Below, piece after piece: positions 43,306 to 54,716 of a DNA stretch of 64,000 nt. Source of the DNA: Sanderia malayensis (taxonomy: Eukaryota > Cnidaria > Scyphozoa > Semaeostomeae > Pelagiidae); NCBI GenBank assembly GCA_013076295.1, contig RQOL01000532.1, positions 2,790,001 to 2,854,000 on the forward strand, read 5' to 3'. The notes beneath the pieces are model-generated. The model did no database searches. It saw only the letters and a program-made list of their open reading frames with translations, and was not told where the DNA came from. Position 1 is the first letter of the stretch. Every line of letters starts with the position of its first letter. Made by a program: the position numbers and the translations under genes.

Positions 43306-43558
43306 CTTTTTGGAGTTAATAATCTTTGTAGACTGGGAAGTTCATTAATAATATCAAATAGGAAAACAGAAGATTTCTATTTTTTGAGTTTTCGTTAATT
43401 TACTTTAATTTAAGCATCGAAAAATGCAAGATAATTGGAGAAAGTTTAATTACTTTGTTGTATAAATGTCCTTGTGACTATAATCAAGTCTGAAAAGCTG
43501 GGAGGAACCTTAAAAAGGTGGTGAGAAGTGCTTCGTCACGGTTAATATTAAATTCAAA

Positions 43559-46500
43559 ATGGCGAGTCTTCGAGCTTATTTTGCGATTTCCTTTGTATTC
43601 TTGGCCTGCTGTTGTAATGTTTATTTTCTGGAGCACCTTATACGGTAAAATATTTCATTTCTATAGTTAAATTCCCATGACAACGCATTGAAGTAACAGT
43701 ATGTCTTTTGTTATGGTGGCTTACTTTGAGCTCAATGTGCCAGGTTGGAAAACATGTCGATTTTCGCGGACACGTCGTAGCGAGCAAACGTAAATTGTGG
43801 GCTGCGACCTGCGAGCAACAGACTTTTGTGGTGCGAGCAACCGCAGTTGTTTGAACAAAATACTGGCTGCTGCGAGCTGCGACCTGCGAGTGAATGGCCG
43901 ATGCTTTTGTTCGTAGCTGCGACTCAAAACTACGAGCAGCGTAGCGTCACTGCGAGCATTTGCATGTTTTCCAACCTGGTCAATGTGGGCCATATCAAAT
44001 CAAGCATTTTTCTTTCAACCTAAACTTACCACCTGCTAAGTTACACTAATGTGACCTGTAGAGAAAAGCAAAGAATTAATATCAATATTTAAGTACACAA
44101 AAAGCATATTAATCTTTGCCTTCATCCTTTATCCTTATCAGAGTCTGTCTAGAAAAAATTTATGCTATTTTTTCAGATATGCCCCTGGCTCTGGTACAAT
44201 TATAACATTTTCTCATTTCTTGGTTATTTCAATTCAAGGATTAATATTTACTGCGGATTTTGGAAGAAAACAACCTGCTGTACCATTTAGGTAAATCTTC
44301 GCAATTACAACCAACTGATCAATTAACTACATGGGAGTCAAAACCTACTAATAACGATCTTCTGATCAGTTTCAGACCATTCCCAGCCTTCTAGCATAAA
44401 TATTTCAAAAGTTGACTCCAGTCGAGCTCTTGCCCCAACTGAAATACATTACCTATCATACATAAAGCTGGGGTTAGAAAAATCAAATTTGGAAATAGAT
44501 CGAAATATCACTCACAATGGGTCAAATCCTACTAATTAGGACCTTCTGATCAGTTTGAGACCATTCCCAGCCTTCTAGCATTAATATTTCAAAAATTGGT
44601 CCCAGGCAAGCTCTTGCCCCAACTGAAATACATTACCTATCATACATAAAGCAAGGGTTAAGAAAATCAAATTTTGAAATAGATCGAAATGTCACTCACA
44701 AGGGGTCGATTCCTACTAATTAGGACCTTCTGGTCAGTTTGAGACCATTCCCAGCCTTCTAGCATAAGTATTTCAAAATTTGCCCCCAGGCGAACTCTCT
44801 CCCCAAGTGAAATACTTTACCTATCATACATAAAGCTAGGGTTAAGAAAATCAAATTTTGAAATAGATCGAAATGTCACTCACAAGGGGTCGAATCCTAC
44901 TAATTAGGACCTTCTGATCAGTTTGAGACCATTCCCAGCCTTCTAGCATTAATATTTCAAAATTTGCCCCCAGGCGAACTCTCTCCCCAAGTGAAATACA
45001 TTACCTATCATACATAAAGCTAGGGTTAAGAAAATCAAATTTTGAAATAGATCGAAATGTCACTCACAAGGGGCCAAATCATACTAATTACGACCTTCTG
45101 ATCAGTTTGAGACCATTCCCAGCCTTCTAGCATAAATATTTTCGAAGTTGGCCCCAGGCGAGCTCTTACCCCAACTGAAAAACATTACCTATCATACATA
45201 AGGCTAGGGTTAAAAAAATCAAATTTTGAAATAGATCGAAATGTCACTCACAAGGGGTCGATTCCTACTAATTAGGACCTTCTGATTAGTTTGAGACCAT
45301 TCCCAGCCTTATATCATTAATATTTCAATAGTTGGCCCCTGGCGACCTCTTGCCCCAATTGAAATACATTACCTATCATACATAAAGCTTGGGTTAAGAA
45401 AATCAAATTTGGAAATATATCGAAATATCACTCACAAGGGGCTGAATCCTACTAATTAGGACCTTCTAATTAGTTTGAGACCATTCCCAGCTTTTTAGCA
45501 TTAATATTTCAAAAGTTGGCTCCAGGCGAGCTCTTGCCCCAAGTGAAATGCTTTACCTATCATACATAAAGCTAGGGTTAAGAAAATCAAATTTTGAAAT
45601 AGATCGAAATGTCACTCACAAGGGGTCGATTCCTACTAATTAGGACCTTCTGATTAGTTTGAGACCATTCCCAGCCTTATAGCATTAATATTTCAATAGT
45701 TGGCCCCTGGCGACCTCTTGCCCCAATTGAAATACATTACCTATCATACATAAAGCTTGGGTTAAGAAAATCAAATTTGGAAATATATCGAAATATCACT
45801 CACAAGGGGCTGAATCCTACTAATTAGGACCTTCTAATTAGTTTGAGACCATTCCCAGCTTTTTAGCATTAATATTTCAAAAGTTGGCTCCAGGCGAGCT
45901 CTTGCCCCAAGTGAAATGCTTTACCTATCATACATAAAGCTAGGGTTAAGAAAATCAAATTTTGAAATAGATCGAAATGTCACTCACAAGGGGTCGATTC
46001 CTACTAATTAGGACCTTCTGGTCAGTTTGAGACCATTCCCAGCCTTCTAGCATAAGTATTTCAAAATTTGCCCCCAGGCGAACTCTCTCCCCAAGTGAAA
46101 TACTTTACCTATCATACATAAAGCTAGGGCTAAGAAAATCAAATTTTGAAATAGATCGAAATGTCACTCACAAGGGGTCGAATCCTACTAATTAGGACCT
46201 TCTGATCAGTTTGAGACCATTCCCAGCCTTCTAGCATTAATATTTCAAAATTTGCCCCCAGGCGAACTCTCTCCCCAAGTGAAATACATTACCTATCATA
46301 CATAAAGCTAGGGTTAAGAAAATCAAATTTTGAAATAGATCGAAATGTCACTCACAAGGGGCCGAATCATACTAATTACGACCTTCTGATCAGTTTGAGA
46401 CCATTCCCAGCCTTCTAGCATAAATATTTTCGAAGTTGGCCCCAGGCGAGCTCTTACCCCAACTGAAAAACATTACCTATCATACATAAGGCTAGGGTTA

Positions 46501-49500
46501 AAAAAATCAAATTTTGAAATAGATCGAAATGTCACTCACAAGGGGTCGATTCCTACTAATTAGGACCTTCTGATTAGTTTGAGACCATTCCCAGCCTTAT
46601 ATCATTAATATTTCAATAGTTGGCCCCTGGCGACCTCTTGCCCCAATTGAAATACATTACCTATCATACATAAAGCTTGGGTTAAGAAAATCAAATTTGG
46701 AAATATATCGAAATATCACTCACAAGGGGCTGAATCCTACTAATTAGGACCTTCTAATTAGTTTGAGACCATTCCCAGCTTTTTAGCATTAATATTTCAA
46801 AAGTTGGCTCCAGGCGAGCTCTTGCCCCAAGTGAAATGCTTTACCTATCATACATAAAGCTAGGGTTAAGAAAATCAAATTTTGAAATAGATCGAAATGT
46901 CACTCACAAGGGGTCGATTCCTACTAATTAGGACCTTCTGGTCAGTTTGAGACCATTCCCAGCCTTCTAGCATAAGTATTTCAAAATTTGCCCCCAGGCG
47001 AACTCTCTCCCCAAGTGAAATACTTTACCTATCATACATAAAGCTAGGGTTAAGAAAATCAAATTTTGAAATAGATCGAAATGTCACTCACAAGGGATCG
47101 AATCCTAGTAATTAGGACCTTCTGATCAGTTTGAGACCATTCCCAGCCTTCTAGCATAAGTAAGTCAAAATTTGCCCCCAAGCGAACTCTCTCCCCAAGT
47201 GAAATACATTACCTATCATACTTAAAGCTAGGGTTAAGAAAATCAAATTTTGAAATAGATCGAAATGTCACTCACAAGGGGTCGAATCCTACTAATTAGG
47301 ACCTTCTGATCAGTTTGAGACCATTCCCAGCCTTCTAGCATTAATATTTCAAAATTTGCCCCCAGGCGAACTCTCTCCCCAAGTGAAATACATTTCCTAT
47401 CATACATAAAGCTAGGGTTAAGAAAATCAAATTTTGAAATAGATCGAAATGTCACTCACAAGGGGCCGAATCATACTAATTACGACCTTCTGATCAGTTT
47501 GAGACCATTCCCAGCCTTCTAGCATAAATATTTCCGAAGTTGGCCCCAGGCGAGCTCTTACCCCAACTGAAAAACATTACCTATCATACATAAGGCTAGG
47601 GTTAAAAAAATCAAATTTTGAAATAGTTCGAAATGTCGCTCACAAGGGATCGAATCCTACTAATTAGGACCTTCTAATCAGTTTGAGACCATTCCCAGCT
47701 TTTTAGCATTAATATTTCAAAAGTTGGCCCCTGGCGAGCTCTTGCCCCAAATGAAATACATTACCTATCATACATAAATTTAGGGTTAAGAAAATCAAAT
47801 TTTGAAATAGATCGAAATGTCACTCACAAGGGATCGAATCCTAGTAATTAGGACCTTCTGATCAGTTTGAGACCATTCCCAGCCTTCTAGCATAAGTAAG
47901 TCAAAATTTGCCCCCAAGCGAACTCTCTCCCCAAGTGAAATACATTTCCTATCATACATAAAGCTAGGGTTAAGAAAATCAAATTTTGAAATAGATCGAA
48001 ATGTCACTCACAAGGGGCCGAATCATACTAATTACGACCTTCTGATCAGTTTGAGACCATTCCCAGCCTTCTAGCATAAATATTTCCGAAGTTGGCCCCA
48101 GGCGAGCTCTTACCCCAACTGAAAAACATTACCTATCATACATAAGGCTAGGGTTAAAAAAATCAAATTTTGAAATAGATCGAAATGTCACTCACAAGGG
48201 ATCGAATCCTAGTAATTAGGACCTTCTGATCAGTTTGAGACCATTCCCAGCCTTCTAGCATAAGTATTTCAAAATTTGCCCCTAGGCGAACTCTCTCCCC
48301 AAGTGAAATACATTACCTATCATACATAAAGCTAGGGTTAAGAAAATCAAATTTTGAAATAGATCGAAATGTCACTCACAATGGATCGAATCTTACTAGT
48401 TAGGACCTTCTGATCAGTTTGAGACCATTCCCAGCCTTCTAGCATAAGTATTTCGAAAGTTGGCCCCAGGCCAGCTCTAGCCCCAAGTGAAATACATTCC
48501 CTGTCAAATATAAAGCTAGGGTTAGAAAATTCAAAGTTGGAAATAGATCGAAATGTCACTCACAATGGCTACTAATTTTGTTATTTTTTGTAGGAACTAT
48601 ATGGTGATGGTGGTTCTTTTTTTCTCTGTCCAACTCACCAACAATGCTGCTTTGAGATTTAAGATTCCAATGCCCCTACATATGATATTCAGATCTGTAA
48701 GTCTCTTTAAAATTTTTAAGTTTTGTGTTTCTTTTCTCTTTTTGATCAATATGAGACGTGAGCTTTTAACAATGGAAAAGAAGCTTGTAATTTTGAACAG
48801 ATTACTTTTGTTTCGTTGATATAACAGTTTTGTGTACATTTTTTGTCTACTATGTTTAATAAGATTTAAATTGTTTATTTTTGCAAATAGGGTTCGCTGA
48901 TGGCAAATCTCGTTCTTGGGGTCTTAATCTTGAAAAGAAGGTAATACATTTGGCAATCTTTTATATGTAAACAAATACTGACTTGTTTATGTAACAAGCT
49001 ATTTAGTGTGTGTACCCGGGTGCATAGATGGAAGTGTAACTTGTTCGTACAGTGAATCTTGCAAGCAGTGCAGTGCAGCATATAGCTATATACCTGTTTG
49101 CAATTACTGAGTTATGTATCTGATCTTCAATCTTGAATATACTGTTATCATTTCCAGCTATGCAAAGAGTAAATATATTGGAGTTATCATGATAACATTT
49201 GGAATTATCTTATGTACCCTTGTTACCGTAACAGGAGAGGTATCAGTATAAATTTGGTATCATTTAGTATATTTTATCAGAGCGGAAAGCATATTTAGTG
49301 CTTATAAATAGTTGTTAATTGTATATTTTAGGGTGTAATACTATGTATGATGATCACATTAGCGTGCAACTCCGAGTAACAACTAATGTAGACTTCCTTT
49401 TGCTTTAAACCGCTTTACCTACCCTGGTGTAAAACTATCTTTGACGATAGAGACATTTTGCCATTTTACTAGTATTTTGTTATGTATAGTATAGTGGAAT

Positions 49501-51519
49501 TGTTAGTGCACTATTTCGGCTATAATTAAGTGCAAATAGTTATTGCTTCTGAAGGATATATTAACCTCTTGAATTCTTTGTTCTTCAGGAAATGAAATCT
49601 GGGGACTCATTCCTGGATATTTTCTGGTGGGCAGTTGGTGTTTTTCTACTTGTTACTGCGCTGTTTCTATCCGCAAGACTTGGCATAATGCAGGTAAGAG
49701 AAGACACAATGAGGTTTTAAAACGTAGTAGAAGCTATTTATTTGGGTCCTTTGTTGTTTCATTCTTCTAAAAGTCGTGACTGTATGTATGCATCGGTTTT
49801 GTTTCTTAAAGGAGCAAATTGCATTGGAATTTGGAAAGCACCCTGATGAATCTTTATTTTATTCCGTGAGTGATCTATTTTTGTTTATTTTTCTTCGAGA
49901 TAAACATAGATATAAACCTCAATATCTTCGATATTATCAATTTTACATTCAATTATTATTATTTTCATTGACTCATTTTTATATATTATTTACAAAATAT
50001 TGTTGTTTGTTATTGTTTATATAATTTTTTTCTTCCAGCACGCTCTTCCAATGCCGTGTTTCATCTTCCTCTCCTCGGATATTTACAAGCACGCTATTCT
50101 TTTCTCGAATTCAGGTTTGTATTACTTCACTCAGTCTTCCAATGTCATTCACGTCAGGTTTTCCTGAGCTGAATGCAGTGTAAACCCGATATTCAACCAT
50201 TCAATCATTCAACCATTCCATCATTCAATCATTCAATCAATCAATCAAGAATCGTTTTTACTAATCACAAGAATCATGATTAATCACGATGATTTTGTTT
50301 TTTTTTAGAATTGTTCATGATTCCAGTGGTCAATCAACAAGTGCCAATCATGTGGCTTTATCTAATTGGAAACGTTATTACACAGTATCCTTTTTATCAT
50401 CATCACTATCGCTATCATCATCATCATCACTACTATTGTCAAAATGCTACGTCACTATGAAGCTTGGCCATAAGGCGCGTGATAGCATAACCATAAGAAC
50501 AGCTATTCACGGCGTACTTCTGGCCACTTTCCCCTTAGACTTGATAAACATTTTGTTCCGATGCTTTGGTTTGCCTGTTCGCTGCAGATATAGACACCAC
50601 CAGCCCATGTTGAATTGGTATTTCAAAGTGCGAACATAAAGGGCTTGTATAGCAATCTTATACTCTCCTTTCAGTTCAACTTTGGTGGCTCAGTGGTAAG
50701 AGCACTTGAACCATGTCTCACTGAAGACCTGGTTCGAACTCGAGTGCGTCACTGAAGTTGAATTGAAATTAAATGAGGCCTGGTACACCGAGGATCTACA
50801 AGAGAAAGTAGATCCCCGGCGTACCGGGACTTTTCGTCTTTCAGGCTCGAAATGGTTTTCGGCACAAACGCCGAAAAACCATTGAACCCGTCCGATGTAC
50901 TCAGTCTATGGTACGCCGGGGGCCACACACCAATCATATATGCTGCACACCCATTTGAACTCATTTTGCTGATTGCTTGGTGCAATCCCCTGAGAAAGCT
51001 CCCACAAATTACCCCATACTAACCTTCACCCTGTTCTGGCGTGTGACCCAATGGTTTAAGTACTCGAAAACCTTTATACGGAATCATTTTCACCTGCTTA
51101 ACTCTTGCGGGCGGACAGTTCAGTACACATGCGCGTATCAATACTATTGTATATTGTTTGGTCAGCAATTGCAATTTGATTGCCTATTGTTTACAAAACA
51201 ATAGGCCATTGTTTAATACAATAGAACGATAATAGGAATGCCTTAACTATTAACCAGGTACATCTGTATTCGAAGTGTTTATGTGTTGACTGTGGAGTTC
51301 CAATCTTTGACAGTTACCTTGGTTATAACGTTGAGGAAGTTCTTCAGTCTGATCATTTCAATAATCTACTTCAAAAATCCCTTTACTGCTTATCACTGGC
51401 TGGGAACGTTCTTCGTATTTTCGGGCATGTTATTATTTGTGGACGTAGTAGGTAAGATCATGCGACCTCAAAAGTCGATGGAAGACTCCGCGTCAGATGT
51501 GGAAAAGAAGAGCAATTAA
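43559..51519 (+). CDS. SLC35B4: SLC35B4-like nucleotide-sugar transporter, 10 exons
   Basis: Ten-helix Golgi/ER antiporter of 335 residues (human 331), whose family moves UDP-xylose and UDP-GlcNAc into the lumen. Exons: 43559-43644, 44177-44290, 48594-48696, 48891-48940, 49158-49239, 49589-49693, 49812-49865, 50039-50114, 50309-50384, 51258-51519. Key matches: CCCNVYFLEHL in helix 1, GTIITFSHFL, VQLTNNAALRFKIPMPLHMI (family SVVNNYALNLNIAMPLHMIF), ARLGIMQE, the HALPMPCFIFLSSDIY loop, and SLTVTLVITLRKFFSLIISI plus NPFTAYHWLGTFFVF. The C-terminus KKSN fits a KKxx dilysine retrieval signal. The second intron is almost wholly satellite DNA. Orthology is firm; exact substrate is inferred. Confidence 0.93.
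43740..43979. mobile_element. hAT-like MITE with exact 8-bp target duplication
   Basis: A 240-bp element bounded by perfect inverted ends CCAGGTTGGAAAACATG and its complement, flanked on both sides by TCAATGTG (43732-43739 and 43980-43987). An 8-bp duplication is the hAT signature. The interior is built from GCGAGC/TGCGACCTGCGAG motifs. It lies in the first SLC35B4 intron. The open frames over it are chance. Confidence 0.93.
44310..48570 (+). repeat. Intronic satellite, 184-bp monomer, ~23 copies
   Basis: Tandem monomers of 184 bp containing GACCATTCCCAGCCTTCTAG, TACCTATCATACATAAAGCT, ATCGAAATGTCACTCACAAG and CCTACTAATTAGGACCTTCT fill nearly the whole second SLC35B4 intron. Variant monomers recur at multiples of 184 bp (552, 920 and 1288), showing higher-order duplication. 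The array runs up to within about 25 bp of the exon at 48594. The 70-residue minus-strand open frames, spaced 552 bp apart, are shadows of the repeat. Confidence 0.96.
50680..50960 (+). mobile_element. tRNA-derived SINE candidate
   Basis: A polymerase III promoter pair stands at the head: A box TGGCTCAGTGG (50686) and B box GGTTCGAACTC (50731), spaced as in a tRNA. The cloverleaf itself is broken, so this is not a tRNA gene. The body contains an 18-bp hairpin (50782-50825) and a second hairpin (50851-50883). It lies in the last SLC35B4 intron on the same strand. The 3' end is not defined, and no second copy is in the window. Confidence 0.55.
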
Positions 51520-52719
51520 AACTCATTTGACGTTGTTCAAAAAACGATTATACTTAATTGGGGCTTAAAGTCAGTTTGATTATAGACTTGATAGGCTTAG
51601 TTTATCGTGGACTAGTTTGGTTCACTTAACATTATATATAATAGGCTATTAATAGGGTATTAAAGTAGGCGATTTAAAATTACATCACTGGATGATGTAT
51701 GATGGTTTTGGACGTAATTTATTGTTGTTCTATATAAGTATGTATGATAACTCTGTTTAACATAAATCAGCTCCCTTTATACTGGAAAAAGTACTAGTAT
51801 TTTCTTGGCAAATTGATCTTGTACCGTAAATCCTCGAATAAGCCCTTGTTTGTAAGAATTTCGGGGGTTTGTTCAAGGAGGAGGGCTTAATTTGGAGGTG
51901 GGGGGCTCGAGGATTGTGTTTTGCGTTTCGAGGACGGTATGTGTTGTCGTATTATTGGGGTGTGGGGTACGTGGGTTCCAGAGTCTAAAAAGGGAGAGGA
52001 GAGGAAAATGTGGGAGAAGAGATTGGGGAATGTTTTGATCTCTTTCTTTCTCTCCCCTCACCTTCATTTCTTTTCCCATCCTTCTCCCTTTGCTGAAAGC
52101 CATTCTACCACTTCCGTCCAAGAATCAAAATCTCATTCACGTGATTTGGATATGATTTATTTGTTATCTGATATCTTCTCTTTTTATCTTTGCAGACAGC
52201 AAACGCAAGTAGCTGTTTTGACGAAAACAACCAACAAAAGGCAACCAAAAAGGTATGGATGTATTTTAGATTTAAGTTTTGTAAGTATTTATGCTGGAAA
52301 GAGGAGAAGTTCCCTTTCCGTGCGCACACCTCCGAGACATTTTAATATCGAAAAATATCGCAAACAATTCTACAATTGTGGCCTCCAGCCCAAGAACTAG
52401 ACCCTTCTGTCGTCAGTTCATTGTGGATTTGCCCATTGCGGAACGTTTCGATAGCCAGGGTTTGCATTCTAAGTATTTATGCTAGAATGATCAGAACGTT
52501 GTATTTCTATTTACTACCTTCTGAGGAAATGCAATATCGAAGAATATTTTTAAAAATTTATCCATTGTGGCCCCAGACCAAGAACTATACCCTTTTGTCG
52601 TCACGAAACGTTTGTCAATTGGGAAATGTCTCGATTGCCATATCAAGGGTTCGCATTCTAATCATTAATGCTATAGTAAGATTATTCTTTTGTGTTCTAT
52701 CGCAGTTGATGTCCTGAAG
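51520..52719. other. Spacer between SLC35B4 and SOD
   Basis: SLC35B4 3' region followed by the SOD upstream region. A decayed TA-ended MITE end lies near 51822. Two diverged copies of a segment with GTATTTATGCT, CATTGTGG and AAGAACTA(GA)CCCTT occur at about 52280-52450 and 52480-52620. An acceptor-like TATCGCAG ending at 52705 may mark a non-coding first-exon junction of SOD. The open frame at 51921-52400 is not recognisable as a gene. Confidence 0.45.
51822..51915. mobile_element. Decayed MITE of the 52859 family
   Basis: Begins TACCGTAAATCCTCGAATAA like the element in the SOD intron and has a weak inverted CTCGAGGATT near 51907. It is shorter and degenerate. Confidence 0.5.
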
Positions 52720-54716
52720 ATGAATACACTCAGCATTACAGTGTTTGTTGCCGCCATTGCCTTGGCTCAAGGTAATTCCACTGATAAATGATAACTATGA
52801 CCTGTTGGCTGCTATTACTGTCCTTGAATCATTCTGAAAGTCACCAGCGACACCAGTATACCGTAAATCCTCTAATAGGCCCCCACCTCCGAATAAGCCC
52901 CCACCTCCGACTAAGCCCTCCCCTCGAATGAGCCCCCATCTTGATAATCATTTGCAAGGATATTGGGCCCAAGTTTCCAGACATTGAAGTTGCTTAGTGA
53001 ATGTATTGCAAATAGCAGCAAGTTTAAACCAATAACTTCATTGATTGGCTGCATCGTGTAGCTTTTATTTTGCTTAATATTAAACAATAATCAGACTAAG
53101 ATTTCGTTTTTGCAAATAAGCCCCCGGGGGCTTATTCGAGGATTTGCGGTTATATGCAGGTTCCACTATATGATGTAGTGGCGTATAACTACATCATATA
53201 GCGTACATCAGTATAACTCAATAATTGGTTTTCGATGTTATTTGATTATTGTGTATCTTTTAATAGCGAAGCCTGCAACACTCAGAGCCAGAGCCATCAT
53301 TGAACCAAACATCAAGCAGGAATTCGGCTATAGAGTTCATGGGTCCATTGATATTCGTCAGGTGACCAACTTTCCGAGCCTCTCAATTCTTTAAAGTATA
53401 AAATACAATTTAAGGAAAGAGAAATATTAGTTACAAATGGCTTGTTCTTACTAATTAGAGTCTTCTCGCCACTTTAAGACCGTTTTTGGCCGTCTGACCC
53501 AATTATTTCGAACGTTTTGTGCTTTGAAACTACCCGAATTGTTTCTTATTAACACTTCCTGGAAAATCAAAAGTGGTAAATTGACCAGCTTGGTAGCAAA
53601 GCAAGAGGCTTTGCCCCTTGCTTTGCCTATAGGGGGCACGCTACATGCTTAGCAGAAAAGTGGGGGCCTTCGCTTTATACGCCACTTTTCACCATTACTC
53701 TACAAACCAGTTTCCGTGAATTATCACTGTGGTGCTCACTGACCTAGTTCTATTGAACCTTTTAAATGATCCTGAACACTTTTTTATTTTGCCATTTTGT
53801 TGCCACAGGCTGTTGGAGGAATGACATTATTTGCTATCGACCTTCAAGGTTTTATTCCCAACACAACACATGGATTCCACGTTCACCAAAATGGAGACAT
53901 CTACACAAAAGGTAGCAACGCTTTCACTCTTAATTTTCCTTTTTTTAATTGATTTAGTTTTCCTGAGACGTTTACAGCGTAATACCAAGATTTTGTTGTT
54001 GAATGAGACATTGAATTTCCTGTTCCAGGTTGCTCAAGCACAGGTGGCCATTACAATCCATTTGGAACAAAACATGGGTCTCCAAACGCCAAAGTAAGGT
54101 AATTGATAATTAATTTGTATATGTCTTTCAAGTTATGGGGCAATTCCTGCGAACCCGTGAGCCTTAGGGATTATCCGTATAGCCTATGAAATACTCCAAC
54201 TAGTTTGCCGGTGAATGTCACGAAATGCAACGAATCAGAGTTTATTTATGATTATTTTTATGCGAGAAATATGACTGATATGTATTTGGATAGGCATGTT
54301 GGAGACCTCGGCAATGTGCGAGCTGACCAGAATGGAAGAGTGAAGTTGGTGCGTGTTGATAAACTTGCCAAATTGGACGGAGCAAATTCCATTGCCGGAA
54401 GAGCATTCGTTGTAAGTTGGTGTAACCTGCATTTATGTCAATAAAATTCATTTTTCTTTCTTGTGGCACGAAACCAAGTGTGTTGCGTCTCATGCAACAC
54501 TGTACCAACCCATTCTCAATTGTCTGCCGTGACGTCGTGTCCTACAACAACGTACTGCCTGTGAGCTGTTTCTGTTAGTTTCTGTACACTTTAACTTCAT
54601 AGGTACATGCAGGCGTGGATGATTTGGGTCTTGGTGTTGGTAAGGCCAGAAAAGGCAGCTTGAAAACTGGAAATGCTGGCGGTAGAGTGGCGTGTGGCAT
54701 TATCTATTACAAATAA
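52720..54716 (+). CDS. Extracellular Cu/Zn superoxide dismutase, 6 exons
   Basis: Secreted enzyme of 183 residues that dismutates superoxide to oxygen and peroxide. Exons: 52720-52771, 53267-53361, 53809-53911, 54029-54098, 54294-54411, 54603-54716. A signal peptide ([17 protein letters not shown]) replaces the cytosolic N-terminus. Metal ligands are all present: [10 protein letters not shown] (Cu His, His), [12 protein letters not shown] (bridging and Zn His), RHVGDLGNV (Zn His and Asp), [11 protein letters not shown] (Cu His). The disulfide Cys in KGCSS and RVACG and the active-site Arg in GGRVACG are kept. The exon 4-5 junction is fixed by family spacing before RHVGD, selecting the donor after 54098 over an overlapping GTAAGG five bases upstream. 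Catalysis is expected to be intact. Confidence 0.94.
52859..53152. mobile_element. TA-ended MITE in SOD intron 1
   Basis: Left end TACCGTAAATCCTCTAATAG; right end is the complement, GGGGGCTTATTCGAGGATTT then GCGGTTA. The interior near the left end repeats CCCCCACCTCCGAATAAGCC two to three times. About 294 bp, Tc1/mariner-like TA termini. A fragment occurs at 51822. Confidence 0.75.

Noticed and set aside
43826..44023. Opposing Cys/Glu-rich frames
   Set aside because: They are translations of the repeated interior of the hAT-like MITE.
47243..48559. Three 70-codon minus-strand frames with nearly identical proteins, 552 bp apart
   Set aside because: They are translations of the 184-bp satellite. 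The spacing is exactly three monomers, the only multiple that restores the frame, and there is no start context or domain.
50686..50760. Possible second tRNA gene
   Set aside because: A and B boxes are present but acceptor and anticodon stems do not pair, so it is better explained as a tRNA-derived SINE head.
51921..52400. 159-codon plus-strand frame
   Set aside because: It has no recognisable domain, overlaps a MITE remnant and low-complexity sequence, and lies in the SLC35B4-SOD spacer.
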